From Promethearchaeota archaeon (lineage in GTDB: Archaea > Asgardarchaeota > Lokiarchaeia > Sigynarchaeales > SOKP01): a DNA stretch of 64,000 bases. Under the pieces are notes generated by a model, which saw only the letters and a program-made list of their open reading frames with translations, did not search any database and was not told the origin of the DNA. The DNA lies in contig JABXKC010000001.1 in assembly GCA_013375495.1 (NCBI GenBank), positions 124,001 to 188,000 of the forward strand, read 5' to 3'. Below are positions 20,608 to 30,036 of this stretch, piece after piece. Numbering within the stretch: position 1 is the stretch's first letter; each line of letters begins with the position of its first letter. Made by a program: the position numbers and the translations under genes.

Positions 20608-21060
20608 ATGTCATATGATTTTTTATTAAAGGATTTATACAATAATCTAACCCAAAAATCAATAGGAACAGATAAAGGGCTAGCAAAAATAGGAGACGGT
20701 GTCGTTAATCTTACTTATTCCATAGCAAAATCCATCGTTTTAACTCGCAATAACAAAAATAATAAAAGTATTCGAACAGGGGTAAAAGTTAGTAAAACTA
20801 TATTAGCAAACGCATTAAAAGAAGCTGATATGAAAAGATTTGCGAAAAGTAGAGCGGATGCTCACGATCTCGCAGATACAGTTGAAGCCTTGATTGCATA
20901 CATATGGTTTATTAATAAAATGACGATTGAAGACATTATCAATTTCCTCGTAGGCTCTCTTAATGGAAACCTAACTGTTAGAAACGAAGAGATACAAAAT
21001 GCAACGATAGCTTTTAGAAACCTCTTGATCGAGATTAAAAAATATTTGCCTGAGAGTTAA
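20608..21060 (+). CDS. Archaeal ribonuclease III-family protein
   Basis: 150 residues, all helical, resembling the stand-alone archaeal RNase III-like proteins (the Ribonucleas_3_2 type) rather than bacterial Rnc. The acidic residues of an RNase III-like site may be in GTDKGLAKIGDGVVNL (about 20-33) and in ADAHDLADTVEALIAY (about 88-103). No double-stranded-RNA-binding domain follows. It ends 2 bases before the DUF99 gene, so the two are probably co-transcribed. Confidence 0.7.
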   Translation: MSYDFLLKDLYNNLTQKSIGTDKGLAKIGDGVVNLTYSIAKSIVLTRNNKNNKSIRTGVKVSKTILANALKEADMKRFAKSRADAHDLADTVEALIAYIWFINKMTIEDIINFLVGSLNGNLTVRNEEIQNATIAFRNLLIEIKKYLPES

Positions 21061-21062
21061 GA

Positions 21063-21623
21063 ATGAAAGATTTCCCAATTACAATTGGATTTGACGACGC
21101 GAAATTTACTTTTAATTCAAATTCTAAAACAACAGATTTAATAGGGATAATCTGTCAAGGTACTAGAATGGTGGGCATGGTTAAAAAGGAAATTCTTATT
21201 GACGGAGACGATGCAACGGAAGTTTTAATCGAACTCACTAAGCAAAATGAAAAACATGTGCAATATATCCTCACAGATACAATTACATTTGGAGGGTTTA
21301 ACATTATTGATTTAGAAAAAGTATATGACATCACTAAAAAGCCGATTATAGCTGTAACCGAAAGAATGGTGGATCTTGGAGCTGTTAGAAAAGCAGTTGT
21401 TAAGAAATTTCCTAATAAATACGAATTTAAACTTCAAAACATAGTGAATGCGGGAGATTTATACGAAACCTCCATTAAAACGGCAGGAGGATACTCAAAA
21501 GTGTATTTTCATTCAAAAGGAATTCAATTTTCTGAAGTTGACTCTTTACTACATAAAGTTTGCATTGATTCAAAAGTTCCTGAACCAGTTCGGCTTGCTC
21601 ATATTATAGGAAAGGCTTTATAG
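21063..21623 (+). CDS. DUF99/UPF0215 protein, endonuclease dU-like
   Basis: 186 residues. The family pattern is clear: IGFDDAKF at the N-terminus, LTDTITFGGFNIID in the middle, and the C-terminal PVRLAHIIGKAL. DUF99 is structurally related to endonuclease V, and a thermococcal member cuts DNA at deoxyuridine. Assigning that activity here is by family only. It follows the RNase III-like gene with a 2-base gap. Confidence 0.82.
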   Translation: MKDFPITIGFDDAKFTFNSNSKTTDLIGIICQGTRMVGMVKKEILIDGDDATEVLIELTKQNEKHVQYILTDTITFGGFNIIDLEKVYDITKKPIIAVTERMVDLGAVRKAVVKKFPNKYEFKLQNIVNAGDLYETSIKTAGGYSKVYFHSKGIQFSEVDSLLHKVCIDSKVPEPVRLAHIIGKAL

Positions 21624-21642
21624 AGAGGATTAACAAATGTTT

Positions 21643-22119
21643 TTAATAAGTAGCAATCTCGTATTCTAAAATCTCTTTCATTCTTTGTTGTAGTTCTGGC
21701 CTAATAGCAGACATTCCGTAGGTTTTTAAACCTCCTAATTTTTTCTGAATTTCTTGAGCACTTATAGCACCAGGTAAATCTTGTTTGTTTGCGATGGCAA
21801 TGATTTTTGTTCCTAAACTACGTTCAAACCTATTGTAAATCTCTTTCGTCTTCTCAACATTTTTTTCAGTTGAGTCACAAACTATAACTGCCAATCCAGC
21901 ACCCCTTAAGAAATCCTGCCACATGAATTTAAACCTTTTCTGACCACCTAAGTCCCATATAGAACAGTTTTTTCCATTTAAAGAGGAATCTTCTACTTCT
22001 AGTCCTACTGTAGGAATTCTTTCGTAAGGGACATCCCGTCCTTGTAATAAGGATAGTAAGGAGGTTTTACCTACTCCCCCTTCTCCAATAAAACAAATCT
22101 TTTGCTTAGTCGAAATCAA
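21643..22119 (-). CDS. Arf-like small GTPase
   Basis: 158 residues. G1 is GEGGVGKT (12-19), G3 is WDLGGQ, and G4 is NKQDLPGA, all of Arf/Arl style. The catalytic Gln of switch II is present. There is no Gly2 for myristoylation and no C-terminal cysteine, so no lipid anchor is visible. Expanded small GTPases are a hallmark of Asgard archaea. It ends 19 bases from the convergent DUF99 gene. Its partner proteins are unknown. Confidence 0.88.
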   Translation of the reverse strand: MISTKQKICFIGEGGVGKTSLLSLLQGRDVPYERIPTVGLEVEDSSLNGKNCSIWDLGGQKRFKFMWQDFLRGAGLAVIVCDSTEKNVEKTKEIYNRFERSLGTKIIAIANKQDLPGAISAQEIQKKLGGLKTYGMSAIRPELQQRMKEILEYEIATY

Positions 22120-22350
22120 TACTAATCCTTTCTAATCGAGAATTATCTTAATTAGAAAAGACAAGTAATTATTCAAAAATGAAAATAATATTCACATAAT
22201 ATGAAATCTTATAATAATATTCCCCATAAACCCAAATCTAGTTGAATTCTAAAAAAATAAAATAATTATCGGCATATTACACTATACTAAAAATCAAAAA
22301 ATAAATTAAAATAAAATTAGAAATAAAAAAATCAAAAAAAGACTGTTTAT

Positions 22351-23652
22351 TTATTCACCAGTTTCCAAATCCTTCACGATTCCCACAGCAGCCGTTCTAC
22401 CCATATCTCTTACAGCAAACCGCCCGAGTTCTGGAAAGTCATTATACTTCTCAATACAAAGCTTTTTAATTGGTTGCAATTTGATAATTGCTGATTCATT
22501 TTTCTTGAGGAATTTAGGATTGTCTTCTATTACAGCCCCAGTCTTTTGATCTAATTTTTTGCTTAATTCAATGAATTTAGCGGCTACTTGAGCTGTGTGA
22601 GCGTGAACTACAGGAGTGTATCCTTGAGCAATTGCTGTTGGATGCCAGATTACAATAACTTGTCCAGTCCAATTTCCTTTCGGAGTAACAACAGTTGGTA
22701 CGTTACTTGGATGACCCATAACATCACCGCGGCCAACATCGGCCATTGTAATACCTCTAATACTAAATCCGATGTTATCACCGGGTTCTGCTTGATCTTG
22801 TTCTTCGTGATGCATTTCGATGCTCCTTATTTCGCCTTTAAAGCCAGTTGGCATAATAATAATTTTATCATCCTTCTTTAATACACCAGTTTCCACTCTT
22901 CCAACAGGAACAACCCCAGTTCCTTTGATACTGTACGCATCTTGGATTGGAATTCTTAGTGGTTTGCCAGTAGGTTTTGGTGGGAGTTCAAAGGCATCAA
23001 TCGCTTCAATCAAGGTTGGACCGTCGTACCATGAAAGTTTATCAGTTTTCTCGGTAAGATTTTCCGCTTTAATACCGCTAACGGGTACAAATGGAATCTT
23101 TTTGACGGGAAAACCAATATTTTTAAGGAGATCAGAAACGGCATCTTTTACTTCGTTATAACGCTCTTCTTTGTAATCGTAGACATCGGCTTTATTTACG
23201 GCAACTACTAATTGCTTAACACCTAGAGTTTGTGCTAAATAAGCGTGTTCTCTAGTTTGACCATTAGCGGCAACACCGACTTCCATTTCGCCTTTCTTTC
23301 CAGAAACGACTAGAATAGCGGCGTCAGCTTGAGAAGCACCAGTAATCATGTTCTTAACGAAATCTGCGTGGCCAGGCGCGTCAATTATGGTAAAATATTT
23401 TGTTTTAGTTTCAAATTTTCGGAACGCTAAGTCAATTGTAATACCGCGTTGTCGTTCTTCTTTTAGCCGGTCAAATACATATGCGTATGACCAAGATTCT
23501 CTATCGTACTCCTTTGCTAACTTCTCAAGTTCTCTCGCTTCTCTATCGGTTACGGCTCCAGTTTTAACGAGCATTGCACCCATCATAGTGGACTTACCGT
23601 GGTCAATATGCCCAATTATTACCAAATTCAAATGTTCTTTATCGGTTGGCAT
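22351..23652 (-). CDS. tuf: Elongation factor 1-alpha (aEF1A)
   Basis: GTPase that delivers aminoacyl-tRNA to the ribosome. G1 is GHIDHGKST, G3 is DAPGHADF, and G4 is NKAD; domains II and III follow with the normal total of 433 residues. A purine-rich ribosome-binding site (AAAGGAA) precedes the ATG. It is encoded away from the S12/S7 operon, where many archaea keep it. Confidence 0.97.
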   Translation of the reverse strand: MPTDKEHLNLVIIGHIDHGKSTMMGAMLVKTGAVTDREARELEKLAKEYDRESWSYAYVFDRLKEERQRGITIDLAFRKFETKTKYFTIIDAPGHADFVKNMITGASQADAAILVVSGKKGEMEVGVAANGQTREHAYLAQTLGVKQLVVAVNKADVYDYKEERYNEVKDAVSDLLKNIGFPVKKIPFVPVSGIKAENLTEKTDKLSWYDGPTLIEAIDAFELPPKPTGKPLRIPIQDAYSIKGTGVVPVGRVETGVLKKDDKIIIMPTGFKGEIRSIEMHHEEQDQAEPGDNIGFSIRGITMADVGRGDVMGHPSNVPTVVTPKGNWTGQVIVIWHPTAIAQGYTPVVHAHTAQVAAKFIELSKKLDQKTGAVIEDNPKFLKKNESAIIKLQPIKKLCIEKYNDFPELGRFAVRDMGRTAAVGIVKDLETGE

Positions 23653-24025
23653 TTTAAATCAATTTCCTTTACTTATTATTAAACTTATTATTTTATTTGA
23701 AAATATCAAATATACATTTTAGATTAAATGATAACTACCTTAATGATATCAAATATATATTTTTTACTATAATTAATCGTATAAATTCTAAGGGAGAGAG
23801 TTGTAAAGATACTTTTTAAGAGATCATAGCCCATTTTTTTTTTCTAAGTTAGTTAAATATTCCCCTCTAAGATCGGTAAATAATTCTTCTTATTTTTTTT
23901 ACTAGAGGTTGAAAATTTGTTGAATTTGAGGAAGAATGATTTTTAGAAGAGAGAGCCTTAATTTAAATAAGAAATATAAATGAGATGAAATTTTACTAAC
24001 TATCAATTAAAATTAATTAGTATCT
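23653..24025. other. aEF1A upstream region with repeat and gene remnant
   Basis: This gap of about 370 bases holds a repeated 12-mer (ATATCAAATATA) at 23703-23714 and 23746-23757, which could belong to the aEF1A promoter. It also holds a decayed C-terminal-like frame at 23824-23889 resembling the neighbouring protein. The rest is AT-rich without visible features. Confidence 0.4.
23824..23889 (-). pseudogene. Remnant resembling the C-terminus of the 24026-24514 protein
   Basis: The minus strand reads EELFTDLRGEY followed by a Lys-rich end and a stop, closely resembling KELYEDLKGKY at the end of the neighbouring gene. A stop codon lies directly before it. This looks like a leftover of a tandem duplicate. 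Confidence 0.35.
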
Positions 24026-24514
24026 TTAGAGTACACTATTTTTAGATTTTAGTTTGTATTTCCCTTTTAAATCTTCATACAATTCTTTTTTATTATTTTT
24101 TAATAATTCAAAAATTTCTTTAATGTCTTCTTTAAAAGTTATTGAATTGCCTTCAGAATCAGTAATTTCAATTATAACTTTATTTTGTAAGTATTTTTCA
24201 AAAACTAAATCAATATTATTGATGTCAACTCGAGTTTCACTGAAGTAATCTAAGAGGTGATGTAGAAAAAATGCTTTTACATATGAATGCTGAATATCAT
24301 TTTTGTTAGCTAAATCTTTTTGATGAAAAAATTGTAATTGTTGAATAGTTATGTTTTCATTAGTGTTATAATATCTGGTATCAGCATGTTCAGAATACAC
24401 CCAAGAAGTCCCGTAATCGATGTCTCTATTGACATAATTCGCAATAAAATCATCAATTCCTGCTTTTTTTGCCCATTTATTGTGGACGAGCCAATTAGGT
24501 ATTTTTACATCACT
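24026..24514 (-). pseudogene. Unknown protein, 5' end apparently lost
   Basis: The frame is open from just after a TAG at 24515-24517 and has no ATG near its start. The first usable codon is an internal GTG at 24400, which would discard the well-formed stretch containing IPNWLVHNKWAKKAGIDDF and YVNRDIDYG. The product is mixed helical, with a beta hairpin near IEITDSEGNSITFKED. The family is unknown. It is either 5'-truncated or frameshifted, or it uses a non-standard start. Confidence 0.4.
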
Positions 24515-24661
24515 CTAAGAATAATTTTTAACTATATTTTTAATAGCGTAGGGTTAAAAAAAACATTTTTCTTCAATATAAGATAATAAAAATAAAAAGT
24601 CATATTTCGTTAATAAACAATAATAATTCAAAAAAAATATTCAAAATTACAAATAATTATC

Positions 24662-25486
24662 ATGGTAAAAAACAAAGAAATTTTCCCTAGAGAAGGAGCA
24701 TTCATAATGGGGCGAGTTGTTGATATTCAAGCTCAATATATTTACGTAGATTTACCGGATTACGATGGTTTACCTTCAGAAGAAACTGCAAGAGGTATGA
24801 TACATATTAGTGAAATTTCAAGTAGATGGGTTAAAAACATTAGAAGTGTCGTGAGGATAGGTCAACGACTTGTATTAAGAGTTGTGAAAGTTGTTCCTGA
24901 TAAAGGACAGATTGATTTGTCATTAAGACGCGTAAATTCCGCTCAAAAAGCTTTGATAGCGAAAGAACATAAATACGCTAATAAATTTGAAAATCTATTG
25001 CAATTTTTAACTGAAATGGACGGAATAGATTTAACATTAGACCAAGCTTACGAATTAATTGGCTGGCCGATAAAGGAACAATTTGATCTTTACCAAGAAA
25101 CTGTCGAAGCTCTCAAAGAAGAAGGACAAGAAATCTTGGATGAATTTGACAATATACCAGATGATATTAAAAAAGCGTTTTTAAAAGTTATAAATGAGAA
25201 TGTGGAAGTTTCTACTGTTAACATAATAGGTAAGATAAGACTTATGAACAGAAGTGGAGATGGTATAAACAAGATAAAAGATACATTGAAGGAAGTTATG
25301 AAGGTAGTAGAAAAACCAAAAGAAACGAGGAAAATAAATCTATTATATATCGGAGCGCCTTTTTATAGATTAGAGATCATCTCTAAAGATTATCTTGATG
25401 CGGAAAGCATTTTATCAGATGCAATTGAGGTGCTAGAGAATACGACTCAGCAAAATAATGGTTCCTTTGAATTTATCAGGGACTAA
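24662..25486 (+). CDS. Translation initiation factor 2 subunit alpha (aIF2-alpha)
   Basis: Part of the heterotrimer that carries initiator tRNA to the ribosome. The N-terminal S1 domain (about 10-90, with the aIF2-alpha signature GMIHISEISSRW), the central helical domain and the C-terminal alpha/beta domain that binds the gamma subunit are all present in 274 residues. It is followed 29 bases later by nop10, as in most archaea. Confidence 0.95.
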   Translation: MVKNKEIFPREGAFIMGRVVDIQAQYIYVDLPDYDGLPSEETARGMIHISEISSRWVKNIRSVVRIGQRLVLRVVKVVPDKGQIDLSLRRVNSAQKALIAKEHKYANKFENLLQFLTEMDGIDLTLDQAYELIGWPIKEQFDLYQETVEALKEEGQEILDEFDNIPDDIKKAFLKVINENVEVSTVNIIGKIRLMNRSGDGINKIKDTLKEVMKVVEKPKETRKINLLYIGAPFYRLEIISKDYLDAESILSDAIEVLENTTQQNNGSFEFIRD

Positions 25487-25515
25487 TACTTAAATAATTT
25501 AAAGTTATAGGGAAG

Positions 25516-25707
25516 ATGACAAAATACCTTCAGAAGTGTAAGGATTGTGGAAAATACGGATTAATTAACGCAAAATCTAAGTGTACTCATTGTGGGGGAA
25601 CTTTAATTAATCCATTTCCTCCGAGATATTCTCCCGTTGATAAATATTCAAAATATCGGATTATTTATTTTAAAGAGGAATTTAAAAAAAGATTTGAAGA
25701 AAGTTAA
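25516..25707 (+). CDS. nop10: H/ACA ribonucleoprotein Nop10
   Basis: 63 residues. The N-terminal zinc ribbon (CKDCG...CTHCG) and the linear C-terminal part with NPFPPRYSP are typical. Nop10 bridges Cbf5 and L7Ae in RNA-guided pseudouridylation. Its stop codon overlaps the convergent GINS gene's stop by 4 bases. Confidence 0.92.
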   Translation: MTKYLQKCKDCGKYGLINAKSKCTHCGGTLINPFPPRYSPVDKYSKYRIIYFKEEFKKRFEES

Positions 25708-26390
25708 GTAATTTCTATTTCTTCTGCTATTTTCTCGTATATAAGAATTTTAGCGTTTTTATGTGGAAGATTGGCAATATCATTTTCCTGAAAAGGACCA
25801 TAGTTAATACCATCTATTCCAACGAGAGGAGGAGACGGATTGTTAAACCTAATAAGAATATAATTATACTGAGCAGCTTTATCGGGTTGTGTAAGTTCTT
25901 TTTTTTGTACGATATCAACTATGGTGTTTTCTAAATGGTTTTCTGTGGGAATTTCTATAGGAATTTCTTTAACTTTAACTTCTTCAGTTTCTATTATTTC
26001 TTCTAATTCAATCGGTTCATTTTCCTCGTACAAAACGAGAGTTTTAAGCTTTTTAAATCCTTTAATTGCACTTACTATATTTTGATAAAATAACTTCTCG
26101 GCTTCGATTATGTTGGTATAATCAATTTCTTGAAGAATTAGTGCTGCGTTTAATAATTTAACCTCTCGTATTTTTAAAAAATCGTTAAACAAATATTTAA
26201 ATCCATGCTTGTATGATTTTAATAATTGAATTTCAATATTTTGCTTACTTTCTAACTCATATTTATTGATGTAATCAACACTTTTCCTATAGTAGTCAAA
26301 ACTCTCTTGAGTTAATGGGGTTAATTCAGGTTTTTCAAATTCTTTAAGCCAATGTTGATAAAGGTTCTGATAGTCAGTTTTTAAATTCAT
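25704..26390 (-). CDS. GINS complex subunit (Gins51/15 type)
   Basis: Replisome component that joins MCM and the GAN/RecJ-like protein into the helicase. About 228 residues: a helical A domain (about 1-140), an acidic linker, and a C-terminal B domain with YGPF followed by DIANLPHKNAKILI. I chose the ATG at 26390 over the TTG at 26399. It lies downstream of priS on the same strand (60-base gap with this start region), a known archaeal pairing. Confidence 0.78.
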   Translation of the reverse strand: MNLKTDYQNLYQHWLKEFEKPELTPLTQESFDYYRKSVDYINKYELESKQNIEIQLLKSYKHGFKYLFNDFLKIREVKLLNAALILQEIDYTNIIEAEKLFYQNIVSAIKGFKKLKTLVLYEENEPIELEEIIETEEVKVKEIPIEIPTENHLENTIVDIVQKKELTQPDKAAQYNYILIRFNNPSPPLVGIDGINYGPFQENDIANLPHKNAKILIYEKIAEEIEIT

Positions 26391-26450
26391 GTGTTTCAAA
26401 AATTTATTTTCTTCTATAATAATGAAGATGAGAAATATTATTATTTTATC

Positions 26451-27734
26451 TCAAATTGTTTTCGCAACTTCTTTACACAATAAAAATACTGCTATGTGGT
26501 GAGGAACTTCGATTTTTTCTCCAATTTTGTATGGTCCATACTCTACACCTTTGATTTTCGTCATAGGTATAATATTTTCAATGATTTCTAGTTTCTGGGT
26601 TAAATTTTTCTTACTCATAAAAACGATAGGGTCTAAATTATCATTAGATTCATTCAGGGGATTAAATCCGTCCAATTGATTTAAACTGATTTCTTGAACT
26701 TTGAATCCAGTCTTTCCATGTAAAGAGCCAGGATATCGAATAAGTCTGTGAATGTCTATAGATACAGGTTCATCCAGTTCAACTCCGATTTGTTTGACAA
26801 TTCCTTTTAAAAATCTTTTCCACATTGTCAAACGGAAACCTTCTATAGCCCAAACATTTCTTTGGCTTTTTGTAATTAATTCTAAAAAATCATCTTTGTA
26901 ATTTAAAAAACTTACAACTACATTATGATTAAAATCAAAGGTATGTTCGTCTTTAAGCATATTTTCTATTTCCTTTTCAGGCTTTTGCAAAAATTCTTCT
27001 ATTTTACTCATAATCTTTTGAGACCAGCCAAGATTTTCTTTTACTAAACCCCAAATTTCATTTAACCGCTCAGTAAGACCCAATAATTCAAAGGTAATGT
27101 TGTCACCTGTAAGGTAATCAACAATTTCCCTTCTTTCGTCACTATTTAATTTTCTAAGTTCATCACTTTCAACTTTCAAATGATATCCTCTGTGACCCGA
27201 GAATGCTATTCTCATATCATTTTCGTTTATCCCGAAATCTGGGATTAAAAAATTATTGATTAATTTCTTGATTTCGTTTTTCGCAATATTTAAACAATCA
27301 TCACATACCCAATTAAGTTTAGTAAACTTCAACTTCTTACAATCAGGGCACTTTTCAGGCATTCCAGTTCCTTCAGCACCACATTCTTTACAATACCAGA
27401 GATCGTGCTTTTCTTTACATGGAGTATAAAAATGGTCAACATCGATATCAATAATCAAATCACATCCTTGATATTTTTTGTTTTCCATTTCTCTAGCATC
27501 AGGATCTAAATATAGTGAACCACTTGAATATAAGTGCCTAGGAGCATCTTGCATTAAATAAACGCCTAATTCTTTCGGATTTTCAAATTTCAAATGTCGT
27601 TTCATAAAAACTTTTTTTTCCCATGGGATATATCCAAACTCCCGCAAATTAAAAGAACTAACTTGGGGGAAATTTTTCTGTTCTTCTTGGTAGTACGCTT
27701 GAAATAACCTTTTTAAATAAGTGAAGTCACTCAT
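26451..27734 (-). CDS. priS: DNA primase small (catalytic) subunit PriS
   Basis: Synthesises primers. The catalytic Asp pair is in DLIIDIDVDHF, and the nucleotide-binding His motif is in SGHRGYHL. An inserted zinc-binding region contains several CxxC pairs (CKEC, CPDC, CDDC). It has 427 residues. The last 35 or so residues (VEYGPYKIGEKIEVPHHIAV) look like a GINS B domain. Its start overlaps the priL stop by 8 bases, so the two subunits are translationally linked. Confidence 0.95.
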   Translation of the reverse strand: MSDFTYLKRLFQAYYQEEQKNFPQVSSFNLREFGYIPWEKKVFMKRHLKFENPKELGVYLMQDAPRHLYSSGSLYLDPDAREMENKKYQGCDLIIDIDVDHFYTPCKEKHDLWYCKECGAEGTGMPEKCPDCKKLKFTKLNWVCDDCLNIAKNEIKKLINNFLIPDFGINENDMRIAFSGHRGYHLKVESDELRKLNSDERREIVDYLTGDNITFELLGLTERLNEIWGLVKENLGWSQKIMSKIEEFLQKPEKEIENMLKDEHTFDFNHNVVVSFLNYKDDFLELITKSQRNVWAIEGFRLTMWKRFLKGIVKQIGVELDEPVSIDIHRLIRYPGSLHGKTGFKVQEISLNQLDGFNPLNESNDNLDPIVFMSKKNLTQKLEIIENIIPMTKIKGVEYGPYKIGEKIEVPHHIAVFLLCKEVAKTI

Positions 27735-28947
27735 TTAGTTTCTCTGAATCCTCCAGTTCTCTTTTTACTAGATTTTTTTGGTACTTTTCTTCTCTATCAC
27801 TTCTGTATTTCTTTATTCGAACATAACCGAGGGGGTGTTTTAACTTTTTCCTCTCAGCAGGGTCCTTTGAACCATATCCTTCTCTACAAAGTTCCCCTTT
27901 ATCCTTATATTTATCTGCCATACATAACCCCAAGGATTTCAAAGTTGAGCATTGGTAAGGAGTGTAGTTTTTTCTTTTTGCATATTCTACTTGATACGTG
28001 GTTTTATCTCTATCAAAATCAGGTAACGTTGAAAATACATCAACCACATTTTCAACAGGATATTCCAAAGCAAGTAAAAACCATACTATATAGAGACGTT
28101 CATGATGGACAAGATTTTGACCTTCTTCTGCTTTTTTTAATATTTCAATCACACACGGAGGATAAAGTGATAACATATCCTCTTTACTCTTTATATCAAG
28201 TTTAAAAGTGAAATCAAATTCTTCTTTCCTTTTCTCCCACAGACTTTTTATTTTATCGTAAAGATCTTTAAATCCTTGAATTTTGGATACCTCCTTTGTA
28301 AATGCCTTTAAGGAAGCTTTATCTTCCGTCTCTTCAATAAGGAGTTTATTTCTAACATACTCTTGTACTAACCGTATTAAAGTTTTATTTTGAATAAAAA
28401 CATAGCCATCGATCAAAGGATTATTAGTTAATTTTCTATATTCGTCTCTTAAATTTGATGCAAGTCTAAGATAATCAATGTAATGAATGGAAAAATTGGT
28501 TTTTAGCTTTTCTCGATGATCTTTTATAATTTTCAGCCCATATGATTCGGGTGGATCATAAAAATGAATATCTAGATCTAAATCTTTACAGATATTATAT
28601 AGATTGGATTCGTTTCCTTCTCTTTCCATATCGTTGTAAGCATTCTTTGAATACAGATTTGCAGTTCTATTTGTTATTATCTTGTTATTCAGAGCATAAA
28701 GCACGATTTTAAGCAATAAATAGACATGAATATTCAAATGATCAATTTTATAATCTGGAATCTCTTCCATATTATTGAAAGCCGCTTCGAATATTTTTAA
28801 AACACGTTCAGCGATTCGAATACTGTCTGCATTGGTAAATATCTCTGAAATAAACTCAGCAGGTGGTTTCTCTCCAATATCTTTATAAACTTTTTTTAAG
28901 GAGGGAAGCCATGGATATCGATTGACTAGTTCATTTGAAATGCTCAA
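27727..28947 (-). CDS. priL: DNA primase large subunit PriL
   Basis: Regulatory subunit with a 4Fe-4S cluster. The candidate cluster cysteines are in PPCVIEIL, YQCSTLKSLGLC and ELCREGYG in the C-terminal third; the N-terminal two thirds are helical. 406 residues. It is first of the priL-priS-GINS run and 104 bases downstream of PCNA. Confidence 0.93.
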   Translation of the reverse strand: MSISNELVNRYPWLPSLKKVYKDIGEKPPAEFISEIFTNADSIRIAERVLKIFEAAFNNMEEIPDYKIDHLNIHVYLLLKIVLYALNNKIITNRTANLYSKNAYNDMEREGNESNLYNICKDLDLDIHFYDPPESYGLKIIKDHREKLKTNFSIHYIDYLRLASNLRDEYRKLTNNPLIDGYVFIQNKTLIRLVQEYVRNKLLIEETEDKASLKAFTKEVSKIQGFKDLYDKIKSLWEKRKEEFDFTFKLDIKSKEDMLSLYPPCVIEILKKAEEGQNLVHHERLYIVWFLLALEYPVENVVDVFSTLPDFDRDKTTYQVEYAKRKNYTPYQCSTLKSLGLCMADKYKDKGELCREGYGSKDPAERKKLKHPLGYVRIKKYRSDREEKYQKNLVKRELEDSEKLNE

Positions 28948-29051
28948 GGCTCATATAACCTAATTGTTTAGAATAAAAATAAGTACATATAATTGAGAAC
29001 GGGGATGTTTAGTTTTAACTTCAATGAGTTAATTGATTTACTAGAGAAATA

Positions 29052-29855
29052 TTAAAATTCGTCCATGTCGTTATCGTCGTCAAATTCAGCTTCTTCAACG
29101 CGAGGTGCAAGAAAGTAGTTCAATTCACCACCTTCTAAAAGATCGAAAATCATTTTTAAGGGATGATCTGTTTTCAGTGAAATTTCGAGTTTTTCTGTTA
29201 TTGACGCGATTTTAAGTATTGCTTTAAGGAATGTTAGACTATAGGCACCAGTGCAAGTCTCGCTAATTTCACTTTCGATTAAATCTTCCACGCTAAGATT
29301 ATACTCCATTTCACCAATCTGACCCGTCGAGCTAAAGATTAATCCTTCGTTCGCAACAGCCTTCATATTCAGTATTTCAGAATATATTTCTGCGTCTTTA
29401 ATCGCTTCTACTAGAAATTCCGTATCTATAACCCAATTTGAAGGATACTCAATTTTTAATAAGTTGTCCATAGGAATTTCTTCCCGTTCAAGGTCAATTA
29501 ACGTTAAGCTAAATGTTCTTTTACGGGATTTTCCTACGCGTTGCATAGTTAATTTGATTTTTTGTTCCGTTTCTTTAAAGTCTATTTCAATATTGTCATC
29601 AGCAGAACTTCTTTTAAGGATCTTATCCAAGTCGCCTAAATTTAAACCGATTTTTGATTCTTTACTGCACTTATAATCGTCAAAGTTCTCCTTCTTTATT
29701 GATAATTTTAGCAAACAAATTCGACTTGGGTCCATGGCAGTGATAACAAATTCTTTAGGAGACACTTTAAATTCAGTCTCGTCAATGATACTTGAAAGCG
29801 TTTCGACTATTCCCTTCAATACTCTACTATTATCCAGTTTTAGTGTAAAGCTCAT
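29052..29855 (-). CDS. pcn: Proliferating cell nuclear antigen (sliding clamp)
   Basis: Ring-forming processivity factor for DNA polymerase. 267 residues with the two-domain PCNA fold: an early MDPSRICLLKLSI stretch, the interdomain segment and the C-terminal DLLEGGELNYFLAPR. A short acidic tail (EEAEFDDDNDMDEF) extends past the usual end. It heads the PCNA-PriL-PriS-GINS series on the minus strand. Confidence 0.95.
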   Translation of the reverse strand: MSFTLKLDNSRVLKGIVETLSSIIDETEFKVSPKEFVITAMDPSRICLLKLSIKKENFDDYKCSKESKIGLNLGDLDKILKRSSADDNIEIDFKETEQKIKLTMQRVGKSRKRTFSLTLIDLEREEIPMDNLLKIEYPSNWVIDTEFLVEAIKDAEIYSEILNMKAVANEGLIFSSTGQIGEMEYNLSVEDLIESEISETCTGAYSLTFLKAILKIASITEKLEISLKTDHPLKMIFDLLEGGELNYFLAPRVEEAEFDDDNDMDEF

Positions 29856-30036
29856 TAATTATCAGCACTTTTATTGATTACTAATTTATATTAATATAGT
29901 TTTATTAGCAATATTTATAAAATTCAGTATTATAGGTTTAATAATACTTTACAATTCAATTTGTAATTTTTGAATTAATTATTTATAGTCACCTTAAATT
30001 TTTTAATCTATATAAATAAAAAAAAACTGATTTAAT

